A stretch of DNA of 64,000 nt from Rikenellaceae bacterium (GCA_017936385.1 JAGBFQ010000019.1:1-64000), one strand, 5' to 3'; shown: positions 43,014 to 53,419, numbered from the stretch's first letter. The notes: generated by a model from the letters alone, not told the origin. A program made the numbers and translations.

Positions 43014-45680
43014 TTACTTTTCGGGAGCTATCACAAAGGTCATCGAGAGAAGCGACTGCAACATCGGACAGTTGTCCGTTGTGATTAAATCGACTCCCGC
43101 AGCTATACAGCGCATCATATCGGCCGAGTTGTTGACCGTAAAGGCGTTAACGAACATTCCAAGGTCGTGAGCCTCTTTAATCCACGCACGGTTCTTGCTC
43201 AGCAGACGACTATACTCATAGTCGATTCCGCGGATTCCGTCGGCATGGAGAACTTTCGGGGCCTTATCGTCAGTCAAGTATGCCACATTTATATCGGGCA
43301 GTTGCTCGGCAAGTCTTTGACAGATGCCATAGTTGAAGGCTATAAACTCTACATACGGCTCCATCTTATGCTCCTTAACCAGGCGAACAATCTCGTCCGT
43401 TACCTTCATATTCATCTCCACCGAGCTGTGTGTCTTAATCTCGATGATGAGTTTGACACTCGGCTTTTTGAGCAGTTGTTCGAAGTACTCCTCCAACACT
43501 GGAAGTTTCTTGCCATTTCGCAGGGGCAGGTCATCGTAGTTGGTATTTTCGATTTTCACACCATTGGTTGTAGCGTCGTGGTTGCTGACGATACGACCGT
43601 CGGCCGTAATATAGAAGTCACACTCAGAGCCATAAACATCCAATGCCTGAGCCGCAATGAACGACTCCATAGAGTTCTCGGTTACCGACGAGTGTACGCC
43701 ACGGTGGGCGATAACCTTCGGACGTGACGGAATGGTCGGAGTATTCGAAATGGTCAGTGTGGTAACTCCCAACGGGAAACGCATAGTACCACGCACAACG
43801 GTCATACGATATTTACCGCTCTCGAATCCCGAGGGGATGGTAACCGTAGCCGATTTTTCGGTTGTTGCTACCTCACAGGTATAGGTTCGGCTCTCGTCTG
43901 TAGTCGATACAAATTCGATTTTGTCACCCGCAGCAAAGCCCTCGCCATAAATTGCATAGCCATAGCCGATACCCAACTCGCAGCCCGAAAGGAACGCCAC
44001 ATTTGCAATTGAGAATCTTTCGGTCAGCAACTCTCCTACGGGAGCCGATTGTGCATAGAGTTGTGCCACCTGTTCGGGGGTCATCGGAGAGTCGTAAATG
44101 CGGGCAACCACAACATCTCCCTTCAAGCAGTTCGAACCGGTCGAAGCTCCTGCAGGGTCGGTTCCGATACCAAACCATTGGTAACTTGTGCCTGACGGGA
44201 ATACCAAATCTCCTTCGGTTTTGACCACACCACGCGACTTGCCATTGACATACACACGAGCCGAGTTTTTCTCTTTATCCCACACACCCACAACGTGATA
44301 ATAAGTTCCGGGGTTGGGTACCACACCACTTTCAGCCCATCTCCAATAACTCTTGCCGGTAGTCGAGACATTGGGCAGGAAGGTAATGTCGTTACCACGG
44401 CTGTGAATAGTCAGCATAAGACCCGTTCCGCCGGCTTGGTGAGCGGTAAAAATCTTCACCTCTTGGGTCTTGCCTTTACCCGACTCATCCATACAGAAGA
44501 TAGCTTCGAGGGTGTGACCGTCGGCCAGCGCGTTCTTGAATTTTGCATTTTTCGAGAAGTCAACCTTATAGAAACTGCTTGTGGTACCCTCACTCAACGT
44601 GTTGTTGAAGTGAGCCACATAGCGGCCGTAAGCCTCGTTGTAGTAGGTCATCAGCTGTGTACCTTCGACGGTTGTAACCGCCATACCCATGGGCGAAACG
44701 TCTTTAGCCGTACCGTCAGCATTGAACTCGACATCGAACAAATCTGCCACTATACGCTCTGCTCCCGTTTGGGTCAGTGTTACGGTGTCAACATAAGAGG
44801 CGTCATCCACGCCACGGAATACCACATCCACCGAACGGCTATCAAAAGCGAGTTCCGAAATATTGAGGTTCAGCGAGTTGTCTGTTTTCTCGCCCTCACT
44901 TATCCACTCAACGGCGGGGGTAATCTCGTACGTCCAGCCGATATTGCTTTGTATTTCGAATTTTGCTTGAGTTGCACCCTTTCCGAACGAAGTCGAATCC
45001 ACCGAAACCTCAAACAGAATTTTGCGCTCCTGGCTTACTGCAACGGTATCGCATTTCGAGCTATCCTCCTTCGACGAGAAGATAATCTCGGCTTGACGTA
45101 CCTCATAATCGGCCTCGGCGATATTGAGAGTCAGCTGATTTTCGCTCTTTGCGGTCTGCGAAATCCAATCCGATTCGGGCACTACAGCGTAGTCCCACGC
45201 CGAATTCGTCTCGACAGTTACGGTCAATTCGCCACCCTCGGTTCCGAAGTTTGCGGGGTCGGGAGTAACGTTGGTCACTGCCATAGTATAAACCGGCACA
45301 GCTGCACTTTGGGTAATTATAAACGATGTCGCAGGCTTATCATTAAGCAACACATCAACGTTTGTCATGCGCATCTCTTGCAGTTGGTTTTCGGCAGCCG
45401 TAAAAGTGATTTGGCCATCGTTTTGACCCTCCAAAGTCGATGCACTCAACCACTCTGCTGCATTCTGTTCGGGCAGAATCTGCCAAGCACCGTTCGAGGC
45501 CACATTGATTGTGGCACTACCACCCTCGGCACCAAACGAAAGTTCCGATACTTCGCCACCATCCTCAGCCGTCAACTGAAGTGTGTACTCAATTTTCTCT
45601 TTGTCAGTTCCTCCTCTTTCACAAGACGTGGCTCCCATCGTCCACATCAGAGACAAAACAATTAAAAGAAAGTGTTTCAT
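43014..45680 (-). CDS. Lipoprotein with BACON-like, LamG and glycerophosphodiester phosphodiesterase domains
   Basis: The 888-residue surface or periplasmic lipoprotein (signal ending ATSC, Cys20) reads as a chain: about three BACON/Ig-like domains (30-310, with repeated W-I/L-S motifs and VTQ/SQ ends), a LamG-like jellyroll (about 320-545), an Ig-like segment (about 555-645), and a GDPD TIM barrel (about 650-880). The barrel has HRG near 659, ENSMESF and NHDAT. GDPD enzymes cut glycerophosphodiesters; BACON and LamG usually bind glycans. The combination suggests action on a glycan- or teichoic-acid-linked or host phospholipid-derived substrate (inference). Confidence 0.88.
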   Translation of the reverse strand: MKHFLLIVLSLMWTMGATSCERGGTDKEKIEYTLQLTAEDGGEVSELSFGAEGGSATINVASNGAWQILPEQNAAEWLSASTLEGQNDGQITFTAAENQLQEMRMTNVDVLLNDKPATSFIITQSAAVPVYTMAVTNVTPDPANFGTEGGELTVTVETNSAWDYAVVPESDWISQTAKSENQLTLNIAEADYEVRQAEIIFSSKEDSSKCDTVAVSQERKILFEVSVDSTSFGKGATQAKFEIQSNIGWTYEITPAVEWISEGEKTDNSLNLNISELAFDSRSVDVVFRGVDDASYVDTVTLTQTGAERIVADLFDVEFNADGTAKDVSPMGMAVTTVEGTQLMTYYNEAYGRYVAHFNNTLSEGTTSSFYKVDFSKNAKFKNALADGHTLEAIFCMDESGKGKTQEVKIFTAHQAGGTGLMLTIHSRGNDITFLPNVSTTGKSYWRWAESGVVPNPGTYYHVVGVWDKEKNSARVYVNGKSRGVVKTEGDLVFPSGTSYQWFGIGTDPAGASTGSNCLKGDVVVARIYDSPMTPEQVAQLYAQSAPVGELLTERFSIANVAFLSGCELGIGYGYAIYGEGFAAGDKIEFVSTTDESRTYTCEVATTEKSATVTIPSGFESGKYRMTVVRGTMRFPLGVTTLTISNTPTIPSRPKVIAHRGVHSSVTENSMESFIAAQALDVYGSECDFYITADGRIVSNHDATTNGVKIENTNYDDLPLRNGKKLPVLEEYFEQLLKKPSVKLIIEIKTHSSVEMNMKVTDEIVRLVKEHKMEPYVEFIAFNYGICQRLAEQLPDINVAYLTDDKAPKVLHADGIRGIDYEYSRLLSKNRAWIKEAHDLGMFVNAFTVNNSADMMRCIAAGVDLITTDNCPMLQSLLSMTFVIAPEK

Positions 45681-45713
45681 ATTATTATTGTTAGTGTTTT
45701 ATTAATTACGACA

Positions 45714-45721
45714 CAAATATA
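45714..45721 (-). promoter_or_regulatory. -7 box of the GDPD lipoprotein gene
   Basis: The minus strand reads TATATTTG, 33-41 bp before the ATG. Confidence 0.55.
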
Positions 45722-45753
45722 CATTTTTTTCGTGCCTTTGTTACTATCCTAAC

Positions 45754-45784
45754 AAAAAAAGTTTGCCCCCCAAGGGGAGCAAAC
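45754..45784 (-). terminator. Terminator of the nqr operon
   Basis: On minus, GTTTGC/GCAAAC plus CCCC/GGGG with one mismatch is followed by T7. It lies 26 bp after the nqrF stop. Confidence 0.83.
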
Positions 45785-45810
45785 TCTTATTATAAACCTT
45801 TTGTGATTTA

Positions 45811-47058
45811 TCAACCACCGAAGTTGTCATACATAATGTTCTCGGGCGGAACGCCAAGGCTGTCCAGCATCTTGACAACCGCCGAAATCATCATGGGAGG
45901 ACCACACAGATAGTACTCGATATCCTCGGGTGCCTCGTGGTTTTTCAGATAGTTCTCGAAAATCACATTGTGGATGAAACCAACATATTTGGGGTCCCAA
46001 TTGTCGGTAGGAGCGGGTTCGCTCAAACCGATATTGAACGAGAAGTTGGGGAACTCCTTGGCGATTTCCTCGAATTGGTCTTGGTAGAAAATCTCCTGCT
46101 TCGAACGTGCGCCATACCAGAACGAAATCGGCAGGTCGGTCTTGGCAGTCTTGAACAGGTGGAAGATGTGCGAACGCATCGGAGCCATACCTGCACCACC
46201 ACCGATAAACATCTTCTCGTTGGGGGTAGGTTTGATGAAGAACTCACCGTAGGGGCCCGAGATGGTAATCTTGTCGCCGGGTTTGCGCGAGAACACATAC
46301 GACGAGCAGATACCGGGATTAACGTTCATAAAGCCACCGGTTGCACGGTCAAACGGAGGAGTAGCGATACGGATGTTCAACATAATGATGTTGCCCTCTG
46401 CAGGGTGGTTGGCCATCGAGTATGCACGGAAGGTATCCTCGGGGTTCTTGGTTACCAGGTCCCACATTTTGAACTTGTCCCACGACGGACGGAAACGCTC
46501 GTCAATGTCCATATCCGAGAATTTAATCTCGTCGTATTTGGGCACATCGATTTGGATGTAACCACCGCTCTGGAAGTTCAGGGTCTCACCCTCGGGAAGT
46601 TTCACAACGAACTCCTTCATGAAGGTCGAAACACTGCGGTTCGAGATAACCTCGCACTCCCACTTCTTAACGCCAAGTACGCTATCGGGAACTTGAATTT
46701 TCATATCCTCCTTAACCTTAACTTGGCAACCCAGACGCCAGTGCTCTTTTTGTTGGCGGCGGGTGAAGAAGTTAACCTCGGTGGGCAGGATGTCGCCACC
46801 GCCCTCCATAACTTGGCAACGGCACATTCCGCAAGAACCACCGCCACCGCAAGCCGAGGGAAGGAAAATCTGATTGTTGGCAAGCGTCGAAAGCAGAGTA
46901 CCACCGGCCTCGGCAGTAATCACTTTCTCGCCACCGTTGATGTCGATGGTTACGTTACCCGATTTGGTAAGTTTGGCCTTTGCAAAAAGCAGCAACGCCA
47001 CCAACAACAGCAGCACTACAAGGAATGCTACGATTGAAACTATAATGGTTGTTGTCAT
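45811..47058 (-). CDS. nqrF: Na+-translocating NADH:quinone reductase subunit F
   Basis: The 415-residue entry subunit of Na+-NQR has an N-terminal membrane anchor (4-26), a [2Fe-2S] domain ([13 protein letters not shown] near 69-81 plus Cys111 or so), and FAD and NADH binding domains ([21 protein letters not shown], and the C-terminal YLCGPPMM). It takes hydride from NADH and passes electrons to the membrane subunits. Last gene of nqrABCDEF; a terminator follows. Confidence 0.97.
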   Translation of the reverse strand: MTTTIIVSIVAFLVVLLLLVALLLFAKAKLTKSGNVTIDINGGEKVITAEAGGTLLSTLANNQIFLPSACGGGGSCGMCRCQVMEGGGDILPTEVNFFTRRQQKEHWRLGCQVKVKEDMKIQVPDSVLGVKKWECEVISNRSVSTFMKEFVVKLPEGETLNFQSGGYIQIDVPKYDEIKFSDMDIDERFRPSWDKFKMWDLVTKNPEDTFRAYSMANHPAEGNIIMLNIRIATPPFDRATGGFMNVNPGICSSYVFSRKPGDKITISGPYGEFFIKPTPNEKMFIGGGAGMAPMRSHIFHLFKTAKTDLPISFWYGARSKQEIFYQDQFEEIAKEFPNFSFNIGLSEPAPTDNWDPKYVGFIHNVIFENYLKNHEAPEDIEYYLCGPPMMISAVVKMLDSLGVPPENIMYDNFGG

Positions 47059-47079
47059 AATTCTTTACTCCTTTCCTTA

Positions 47080-47694
47080 TTACAGTTGAATACCCGAGAA
47101 AATCATAAAGGCCATACCCAGCAGACCGGTGATAATAAAGGTGATACCGGGACCACGCAGGGCTTTGGGAACATTCGAATAGGTGATTTTCTCACGAATA
47201 GCGGCCATAATCACGATAGCCAGCCACCAACCGATACCCGAACCCAAACCGTAAACGGTTGCCAAACCTGCGTTAGCGAAGGCTTTTTGTTGCATGAACA
47301 GCGAGCCACCCATGATAGCGCAGTTTACGGCAATCAGCGGAAGGAAGATACCGAGTTGGTTGTAAAGAGAAGGTGAGAATTTCTCGACAACCATCTCAAC
47401 CAATTGAACAAACGATGCAATAACGGCGATAAACACAATGAATGTCAAAAAGCTCAAATCAACATTGACCAAGCTCTCCGAAATCCAGCTCAATGCGCCT
47501 TTCTTGAGAACATATTGTTCAATCAGATAGTTCAAGGGGACAGTAGCCGTCATAACGAAAGTTACGGCTACACCAAGACCCATTGCTGTCTTTACGCTCT
47601 TCGACACGGCGATGTACGAACACATACCGAAGAAGAAGGCGAACACCATATTGTCGATAAAAATCGACTTAATAAATATGTTTAATGCTTCCAT
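47080..47694 (-). CDS. nqrE: Na+-NQR subunit E
   Basis: The 204-residue membrane subunit has six hydrophobic helices. It includes the paired half-helix sequences with conserved Cys residues (FFGMCSYIAVSKS and VNCAIMGGSLF) that hold an iron centre between NqrD and NqrE. Full length, 21 bp before nqrF. Confidence 0.96.
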   Translation of the reverse strand: MEALNIFIKSIFIDNMVFAFFFGMCSYIAVSKSVKTAMGLGVAVTFVMTATVPLNYLIEQYVLKKGALSWISESLVNVDLSFLTFIVFIAVIASFVQLVEMVVEKFSPSLYNQLGIFLPLIAVNCAIMGGSLFMQQKAFANAGLATVYGLGSGIGWWLAIVIMAAIREKITYSNVPKALRGPGITFIITGLLGMAFMIFSGIQL

Positions 47695-47708
47695 AATCTA
47701 TTCTCCTC

Positions 47709-48362
47709 CTATTTCTCTTGTAAGTCTTTGTTACGCGAACGTTGAATCCAGATGATGAAGCCCACCAGAATCAAAGCCATCGGGGGGAACAGCATCAGAC
47801 CATTGTTTACATAGCCGTGTTCGTAGCACCACTCAGGGATAACTTTGTAACCCCACAGGCAGCCCGAACCAAACAACTCGCGAACGAAACCGATAATTAC
47901 CAGAATCATACCATAGCCAAGACCGTTACCAATACCGTCCAACAACGAGGGCCAGGGTTTATTGGCCAAAGCGAACGCCTCGACACGACCCATGATGATA
48001 CAGTTGGTAATAATCAGACCTACATAAACCGACAGCTGAACACTCACGTCATAAACGAAAGCCTTGAGGAATTGGTCTACGAGGATTACAAGGGTTGCAA
48101 TCACCACCAGCTGTACGATGATACGGATACGAGCGGGGATGCTGTTACGCATCAACGACATAATCAAGTTAGAGAATGCGGTTACAACGGTCACCGACAG
48201 AGCCATTACCACTGCCGGTTTGAGTTGTACGGTCACAGCCAACGCCGAGCAAATACCCAAAATCTGAACCAACACGGGGTTGTTCTTATTGAACGGGTTG
48301 GTCAGCGAAGCCATATTTTTAGCCGAGAACAACGGCTCTTTTTCTTCTTTATTCTTACTCAT
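47709..48362 (-). CDS. nqrD: Na+-NQR subunit D
   Basis: The 217-residue six-helix subunit, paralogous to NqrE, carries ILGICSALAVT and ITNCIIMGRVEAFA with the matching Cys residues. The ATG at 48362 is preferred; it overlaps the nqrC stop by 8 bp, and the 12-residue longer form would overlap nqrC more. Confidence 0.95.
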   Translation of the reverse strand: MSKNKEEKEPLFSAKNMASLTNPFNKNNPVLVQILGICSALAVTVQLKPAVVMALSVTVVTAFSNLIMSLMRNSIPARIRIIVQLVVIATLVILVDQFLKAFVYDVSVQLSVYVGLIITNCIIMGRVEAFALANKPWPSLLDGIGNGLGYGMILVIIGFVRELFGSGCLWGYKVIPEWCYEHGYVNNGLMLFPPMALILVGFIIWIQRSRNKDLQEK

Positions 48363-49079
48363 TGCATTCGGTGTTTTCAGTGTTACATTCAGTTTCAACC
48401 TCCTCGGCGGGAGCTACTTTCGATTTGAAGAATGCGTCGTAGTACGACAAGCAGGTTTTGAGCATCGATTGAACGCCTTGAACGGTTTTGGTTGCACCCG
48501 ACAGAGCGTCGATTGCGTGAGCTGCACCCTCGGGGGCACCACCCTTAACAATCTCTATCGAAACCAAGTCACTACCCTCGTAGATGGTTTTACCTACGAA
48601 CGAACCCTCAAATTTGTCGGTTTTGATTTCGGCACCAAGACCGGGGGTCTCTCCAGCGTGGTCGAGTACGATACCTTTGATGGTGTTCATATCGCTATTC
48701 AGTGCGATATAACCCAAATGTCGTTCCACAGACCCTTACCCATCAGAGGAACCACAACCTCTCCGGTTTGTGCGTTCTCGAACACGGGGTAAGTGCCGGC
48801 AGCGAAAGCGTCGTTCAGACCGAACAGCATCTCCAATGCAGCATCGGCACTAACACTCTCGTTTACATTGCCTTCGGCATCAACTGCGTAGGCTTTGATT
48901 ACTTGGTTGTAATCGCCATCCACGCCCATTGCCTCAAGGATGGCGTTTTGTTTCTCGCCCAAGATGTTGGCGTATTGAAGTGGTTGCAATTTCAGAGCGG
49001 TAACCGACAGAAGTACAGCCACCAGAACGACCATTACAACCGTATATATAATAATATAGGTATTACTGTTTTTATTCAT
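48355..49079 (-). pseudogene. nqrC: Na+-NQR subunit C, interrupted by a -1 frameshift
   Basis: Two frames together encode a normal NqrC of about 241 residues. The first (start 49079) has the membrane anchor (8-28) and runs to GKGLWNDIW, then leaves frame and stops at 48699. The second frame resumes at once with GYIALNSDMNTIKG and continues through ETPGLG and the FMN-attachment motif SGAT to 48355. One missing base in the G run at 48713-48715 (minus GGG, where GGGG would restore the frame) explains it. Both halves look under selection, so this is either a very recent mutation or a sequencing/assembly error. If real, the covalent FMN site is lost. Confidence 0.88.
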
Positions 49080-49094
49080 AGTTCGTTCCTCCTC

Positions 49095-50225
49095 TTATTT
49101 TGCAAGTTTCACACGTTTGTTACGACGGCGGATGTTGGCATCAACAACGTAGTGGTCGATGAGCGGAGCGATACCGTTCATAAACAGAATCGCCATCATC
49201 ATACCCTCGGGGTAACCGGGGTTAACCAGACGGATGAGGACTGCCAGAACACCAATCATAAAACCGTAAATCCATTTACCGGTATTGGTTTGAGCGGCGG
49301 TAACGGGGTCGGTTGCCATAAACACGGCTCCGAAAGCAAAACCACCATAGATGAGGTGTTGCCAAGCGGGAACCTGCATATAAGCATTAGCACCAATCGC
49401 GTTGAATACCAGACCCATAGCCAAACCACCAGCGAATACGCTCAACATAATGCGCCAGCTGGCAACGCCGGTTGCGATGAGCAACAATGCGCCCAACAGG
49501 ATTGCGATAGTCGAGGTCTCACCGATACAGCCGGGGATAGTACCAATCAGTGCATCACATACCGAGTATTGGGTTGCGCCGGTGTCTGCCCATTGCGACA
49601 GAGCGGTTGCGCCCGAGTGTCCGTCAACGTTGTCGGCAAACCACACGTTCTCGCCCGAAATCGAAGCGGTGTACGAGAAGAAGATGAATGCACGAGCAAC
49701 CAGCGCGGGGTTGAAGATATTCATACCCGTACCACCGAACACCTCTTTACAAACAACTACCGAGAATGCGGTTGCCAGAGCTACCATCCACAGAGGTGTG
49801 CCCACGGGAACAATCATCGGAATCAGCATACCGGTCACAAGGAAACCCTCGTTAACCTCCTCTTTACGGATTTGCGACGATGCAAACTCAATCGAAAGAC
49901 CTACCACATACGATACGATGATGATGGGCAGAACTTTCAGGAAGCCGTACCAGAAGTTTTGGAGAATGGTGTACTCGGGACCGTCAACACGTTGGTAACC
50001 AACGTTGAACATACCGAAAATCAGGGCGGGCATCAATGCCAGCACCATAATAATCATCACACGTTTGAGGTCGTTGCAGTCGCGCACGTGCGAGCCTTTC
50101 GAAGTGCGGGTGTTGGGCACATACAAGAAGGTTTCGAATGCGTCAAAAGTCGAGTGGAGAGCTGCGAATTTACCGCCCTCTTCAAACGCGGGTTTAATCT
50201 TGTCTACGTATTTTCTCAAATCCAT
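49095..50225 (-). CDS. nqrB: Na+-NQR subunit B
   Basis: The 376-residue membrane subunit has about ten helices and the covalent FMN motif SGAT near 206-209 (in HSGATALSQW). NqrB also holds the riboflavin and quinone sites and the Na+ path. A soluble N-terminus (1-55) is present as usual. 15 bp before nqrC. Confidence 0.96.
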   Translation of the reverse strand: MDLRKYVDKIKPAFEEGGKFAALHSTFDAFETFLYVPNTRTSKGSHVRDCNDLKRVMIIMVLALMPALIFGMFNVGYQRVDGPEYTILQNFWYGFLKVLPIIIVSYVVGLSIEFASSQIRKEEVNEGFLVTGMLIPMIVPVGTPLWMVALATAFSVVVCKEVFGGTGMNIFNPALVARAFIFFSYTASISGENVWFADNVDGHSGATALSQWADTGATQYSVCDALIGTIPGCIGETSTIAILLGALLLIATGVASWRIMLSVFAGGLAMGLVFNAIGANAYMQVPAWQHLIYGGFAFGAVFMATDPVTAAQTNTGKWIYGFMIGVLAVLIRLVNPGYPEGMMMAILFMNGIAPLIDHYVVDANIRRRNKRVKLAK

Positions 50226-50226
50226 C

Positions 50227-51567
50227 TTAGTTCTCTTTTATCATAAGGTTAATACCGCGGCGAACAATCTCCTGCATTTCGCTCTTCGACGGGTCGACGA
50301 ATTCGCAAAGTGCAAGGTCCTCTTCGACAACTTCGTAAATACCGAGATTCTCCATCTTGTCGATATCCTCGGCAAGGATGGCTTTGAGAAGGTACAACGG
50401 ATAGATATCCATGGGGAGGTATTGCTCATACAGGCCCGTTACTACAAAGGCACGAGGACCACCATTGAGGTGAGTATCGAGGTTGTAGCGTTTCTTGGGG
50501 CAGAGCCACGAGAAGTACGATTTCGAAACCGAGAAACGTTTGCTGCGAACGGGTTTTGCCCAGCCCAGCATCTCATACTCGCTATTATCCGAAATCATGG
50601 TGATTTGGTTGTTGTAGAAACCTACATAACCATCATAAGCAACGGTTTTACCGGTCAGCACGTTACCATTGATGATACGTACCTCGGCTTTCTGAGCTCC
50701 TACAACATCGGCTACGGGAGCACCTGCAATTACTTGAACGTAACGAGGTTTCTCTGCCTCACCACCGGTCAGAGCCACGATTTTGGTCATATCAACCTTA
50801 CCGGTATTAAACAGACGACCGATGATAGCCAGGTCTTGAACGCCCACGGTCCAAACCATTTCGCCTTTGGAGATGGGGTCGATGTGGTGAATTTGAACAC
50901 CTACGTTACCTGCGGGGTGCGGGCCTTGGAAGAGGTGTTTCTCGGCATTCTCCACTTTGTTCAGTTCGCCAAGAGCCTCAGCGTTAAGCGACAAGTGAAC
51001 CTTACCTGCGGTCAGTTTTGCCATCACGTCCATACCTTTACGCAGGTTGTCGAGTTGGTCTTTGAGAACGAAGTTCATATCGGGAGCCAGCGGTGCGCTG
51101 TCGAAGCCCGACACAAAGATTGCCTTAGGAGTATCGGCGGGGTCGGCGATAATTCCGTAGGGGCGTTGAATAATCATCGGCCACAAACCTGCGCTGAGCA
51201 GTACGGATTTGACATCCTCCGACGAGCACTTTTCGAGAGGTTTAATCTCGAAGTTCTCATACTCCTGAACTGCATCGGCCTTAACCACAACGCTCAGCAC
51301 TTTGCGCTTCTCGCCACGGTTGATTGCCGACACCTCGCCGCTAACGGGCGACGAGAACAGAACCTCCTGTTTGTACTTGTTAAAGAACAACGGAGTTCCG
51401 GCTTTGACCTTATCGCCCACTTTGACGAGCAACTTGGGAGTTACTCCTTCAAAGTCGGTGGGGTAAACCGCGTAGTACTCCGACATAGCGAGTGTGTCGA
51501 GAGTTTTTTCGGCTTCTCCAACCAAGCGAAGGTCCAAACCTTTTTTCAGTTTAATGATTTTCGACAT
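50227..51567 (-). CDS. nqrA: Na+-NQR subunit A
   Basis: The 446-residue peripheral subunit has an N-terminal biotinyl-lipoyl-like fold (LLVKVGDKVKAGTPLF), a Rossmann-like core and a C-terminal helical part. It contacts NqrB near the quinone site. First gene of the operon; its stop is next to the nqrB start (1-bp gap). Confidence 0.96.
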   Translation of the reverse strand: MSKIIKLKKGLDLRLVGEAEKTLDTLAMSEYYAVYPTDFEGVTPKLLVKVGDKVKAGTPLFFNKYKQEVLFSSPVSGEVSAINRGEKRKVLSVVVKADAVQEYENFEIKPLEKCSSEDVKSVLLSAGLWPMIIQRPYGIIADPADTPKAIFVSGFDSAPLAPDMNFVLKDQLDNLRKGMDVMAKLTAGKVHLSLNAEALGELNKVENAEKHLFQGPHPAGNVGVQIHHIDPISKGEMVWTVGVQDLAIIGRLFNTGKVDMTKIVALTGGEAEKPRYVQVIAGAPVADVVGAQKAEVRIINGNVLTGKTVAYDGYVGFYNNQITMISDNSEYEMLGWAKPVRSKRFSVSKSYFSWLCPKKRYNLDTHLNGGPRAFVVTGLYEQYLPMDIYPLYLLKAILAEDIDKMENLGIYEVVEEDLALCEFVDPSKSEMQEIVRRGINLMIKEN

Positions 51568-51848
51568 AATTAGTTTAATCTATGAATAATAATTGAATCG
51601 ATTGTTCAGTTATAATATAAATAGGTATATTCGCCGCGAATTTACACATTTTTTTTGAGATTCTATCTCACTGCGTTATTTAATTAACACCCCGAACGCA
51701 TTTTTTTGAGCATTTTAACCATTTTCGGAAAACCGTCTACCCTTTTTTCAGCACAGGGTCACACCCACGCACCGTCATACAAAATGCATGAGAGCCATCC
51801 GACAACGTATCGGACAGCTCCCATTTGATTAAACTATTTGCTCTACTA
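51568..51848. other. Intergenic region between nqrA and prs
   Basis: This 281-bp AT-rich stretch holds the presumed nqr promoter and the prs terminator. On minus, TAAATTCG (one mismatch to TAnnTTTG) lies near 51638-51645, about 75 bp before nqrA, without a good -33. T-runs at 51650-51657 and 51702-51708 are notable. I see no gene. Confidence 0.5.
51790..51822 (-). terminator. Possible prs terminator
   Basis: TCCGA/TCGGA extended by GAGC/GCTC with mismatches forms a hairpin 27 bp after the prs stop. The T-tract on minus is interrupted (ATGCATTTTG), so strength is doubtful. Confidence 0.4.
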
Positions 51849-52790
51849 TTAGAAGATGAAACGCGACGAAATCTCCTTATAGTCATACACACGTTGCATC
51901 ACGTCGGCGAAAATATCGGCAACGCTCAACACGGTGAATTTGTGAGTATCGGCGGTAGTGCTCAACGGAATGGTGTCGGTCACAATCACCTCTTGCAGTT
52001 TACTTGCATTGATTCGGTCGTAAGCAGGTCCCGACAGCAGTGCGTGAGTAGCCACGGCACGAACACTTGCAGCACCCTTATCCATCAGCATATCGGCAGC
52101 CATGGTGATGGTACCTGCTGTGTCAATCATATCGTCGATAATAATCACGTTGCGACCCTCAACATCACCAATGGCGGTCATCTTGCCAACCACGTTAGCT
52201 TTCTCACGTTGTTTATGACTGATAATCATCGGGGTACAGAGGTATTTCGAGTATGCGCTGGCACGTTTTGCGCCACCCATATCGGGCGATGCAACCGACA
52301 GATTTTCGATACCCAACGAGTTGATATAAGGAACGAAAATACCGCTTGCATAGAGGTGGTCTACGGGGATATCAAAGAAACCTTGAATTTGGTCTGCGTG
52401 CAGGTCCATGGTCATGATACGGTCGGCACCTGCGGCAACCAACATATTGGCAACCAGCTTTGCACCAATTGGAACACGCGGACGGTCTTTGCGGTCTTGA
52501 CGAGCCCAGCCGAAGTAGGGCAACACTGCAATCACACGGTGAGCCGAAGCGCGGTGAGCCGCATCAATCATCATCAGCAGTTCCATCAAGTTATCCGTGG
52601 GCGGGAACGTCGATTGAACGATAAACACGGTGCAACCGCGAATACTCTCGGTATAAGCAGGTTGGAACTCGCCGTCGCTAAAGCGCAACATGTCCGAGTG
52701 ACCAAGCTCAATGCCGTAACTTTGGGCAATCTTTTCGGCCAAAGGTCGTGAGCCGGTACAAGCAAAAATTTTCAATTTGTGGGTTCCCAT
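51849..52790 (-). CDS. prs: Ribose-phosphate diphosphokinase
   Basis: The 313-residue enzyme makes PRPP from ribose 5-phosphate and ATP, feeding purine, pyrimidine, His and Trp synthesis. Motifs are FSDGE, YFGWARQDRKDRPR, the metal-binding MTMDLHADQIQGFF and the PRPP loop VIIIDDMIDTAGT. 32 bp after engB with no promoter seen between, so probably one transcript. Confidence 0.96.
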   Translation of the reverse strand: MGTHKLKIFACTGSRPLAEKIAQSYGIELGHSDMLRFSDGEFQPAYTESIRGCTVFIVQSTFPPTDNLMELLMMIDAAHRASAHRVIAVLPYFGWARQDRKDRPRVPIGAKLVANMLVAAGADRIMTMDLHADQIQGFFDIPVDHLYASGIFVPYINSLGIENLSVASPDMGGAKRASAYSKYLCTPMIISHKQREKANVVGKMTAIGDVEGRNVIIIDDMIDTAGTITMAADMLMDKGAASVRAVATHALLSGPAYDRINASKLQEVIVTDTIPLSTTADTHKFTVLSVADIFADVMQRVYDYKEISSRFIF

Positions 52791-52822
52791 AGTATAAACA
52801 GTAATATGTTTAGATTAATATT

Positions 52823-53419
52823 TTAGTTTGTTTGATTCTGACATTGTTCGATAAAATCGAGCACCTCCTGACATCCTGCGCCCGACTCGGACGAGGTGGC
52901 AAACATCGGTGGCAACTCCTCCCAACTCTCCAACAAACGGCGTTTGTAGGCAGCCACGTTCGATGCCAACTTATTGACACCCATCTTATCTGTTTTGGTA
53001 AAAATGATTCCGAAAGGTATTCCCTCAACGCCCAGCATCTCCATAAATTCGAGGTCAATGCGTTGCGGCTCCAAGCGCGAATCCACCAACACAAACAAGA
53101 AGTACATCTTTTCGCACCCCTTCACATAGTCGACAATAATTTGGGCGAATTGCTCCTTAACGCTCTTCGAAGTACGTGCATAGCCATAGCCCGGCAGGTC
53201 GACCAGATACCATGATTTATTGATAAGGAAGTGGTTGATGAGTCGTGTTTTGCCCGGTGTGCCCGACACCTTGGCTAATTTACGTCCCGTCAATCTATTG
53301 ATTAACGACGATTTACCCACATTGCTTCGGCCAATAAAAGCATAATCTCGCAGTCCGTCTTTGGGGACTTGCGAGAGCTTTTGGCTACTGCAACGGAACT
53401 CTGCCGAGGTAATAATCAT
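52823..53419 (-). CDS. engB: Ribosome biogenesis GTPase EngB (YsxC/YihA)
   Basis: The 198-residue TRAFAC GTPase has G1 GRSNVGKSS at 30-38, G2/G3 around GTPGKT and DLPGYGYA, and G4 TKTDK. EngB helps assemble the large ribosomal subunit. Promoter box at 53447. Confidence 0.95.
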   Translation of the reverse strand: MIITSAEFRCSSQKLSQVPKDGLRDYAFIGRSNVGKSSLINRLTGRKLAKVSGTPGKTRLINHFLINKSWYLVDLPGYGYARTSKSVKEQFAQIIVDYVKGCEKMYFLFVLVDSRLEPQRIDLEFMEMLGVEGIPFGIIFTKTDKMGVNKLASNVAAYKRRLLESWEELPPMFATSSESGAGCQEVLDFIEQCQNQTN

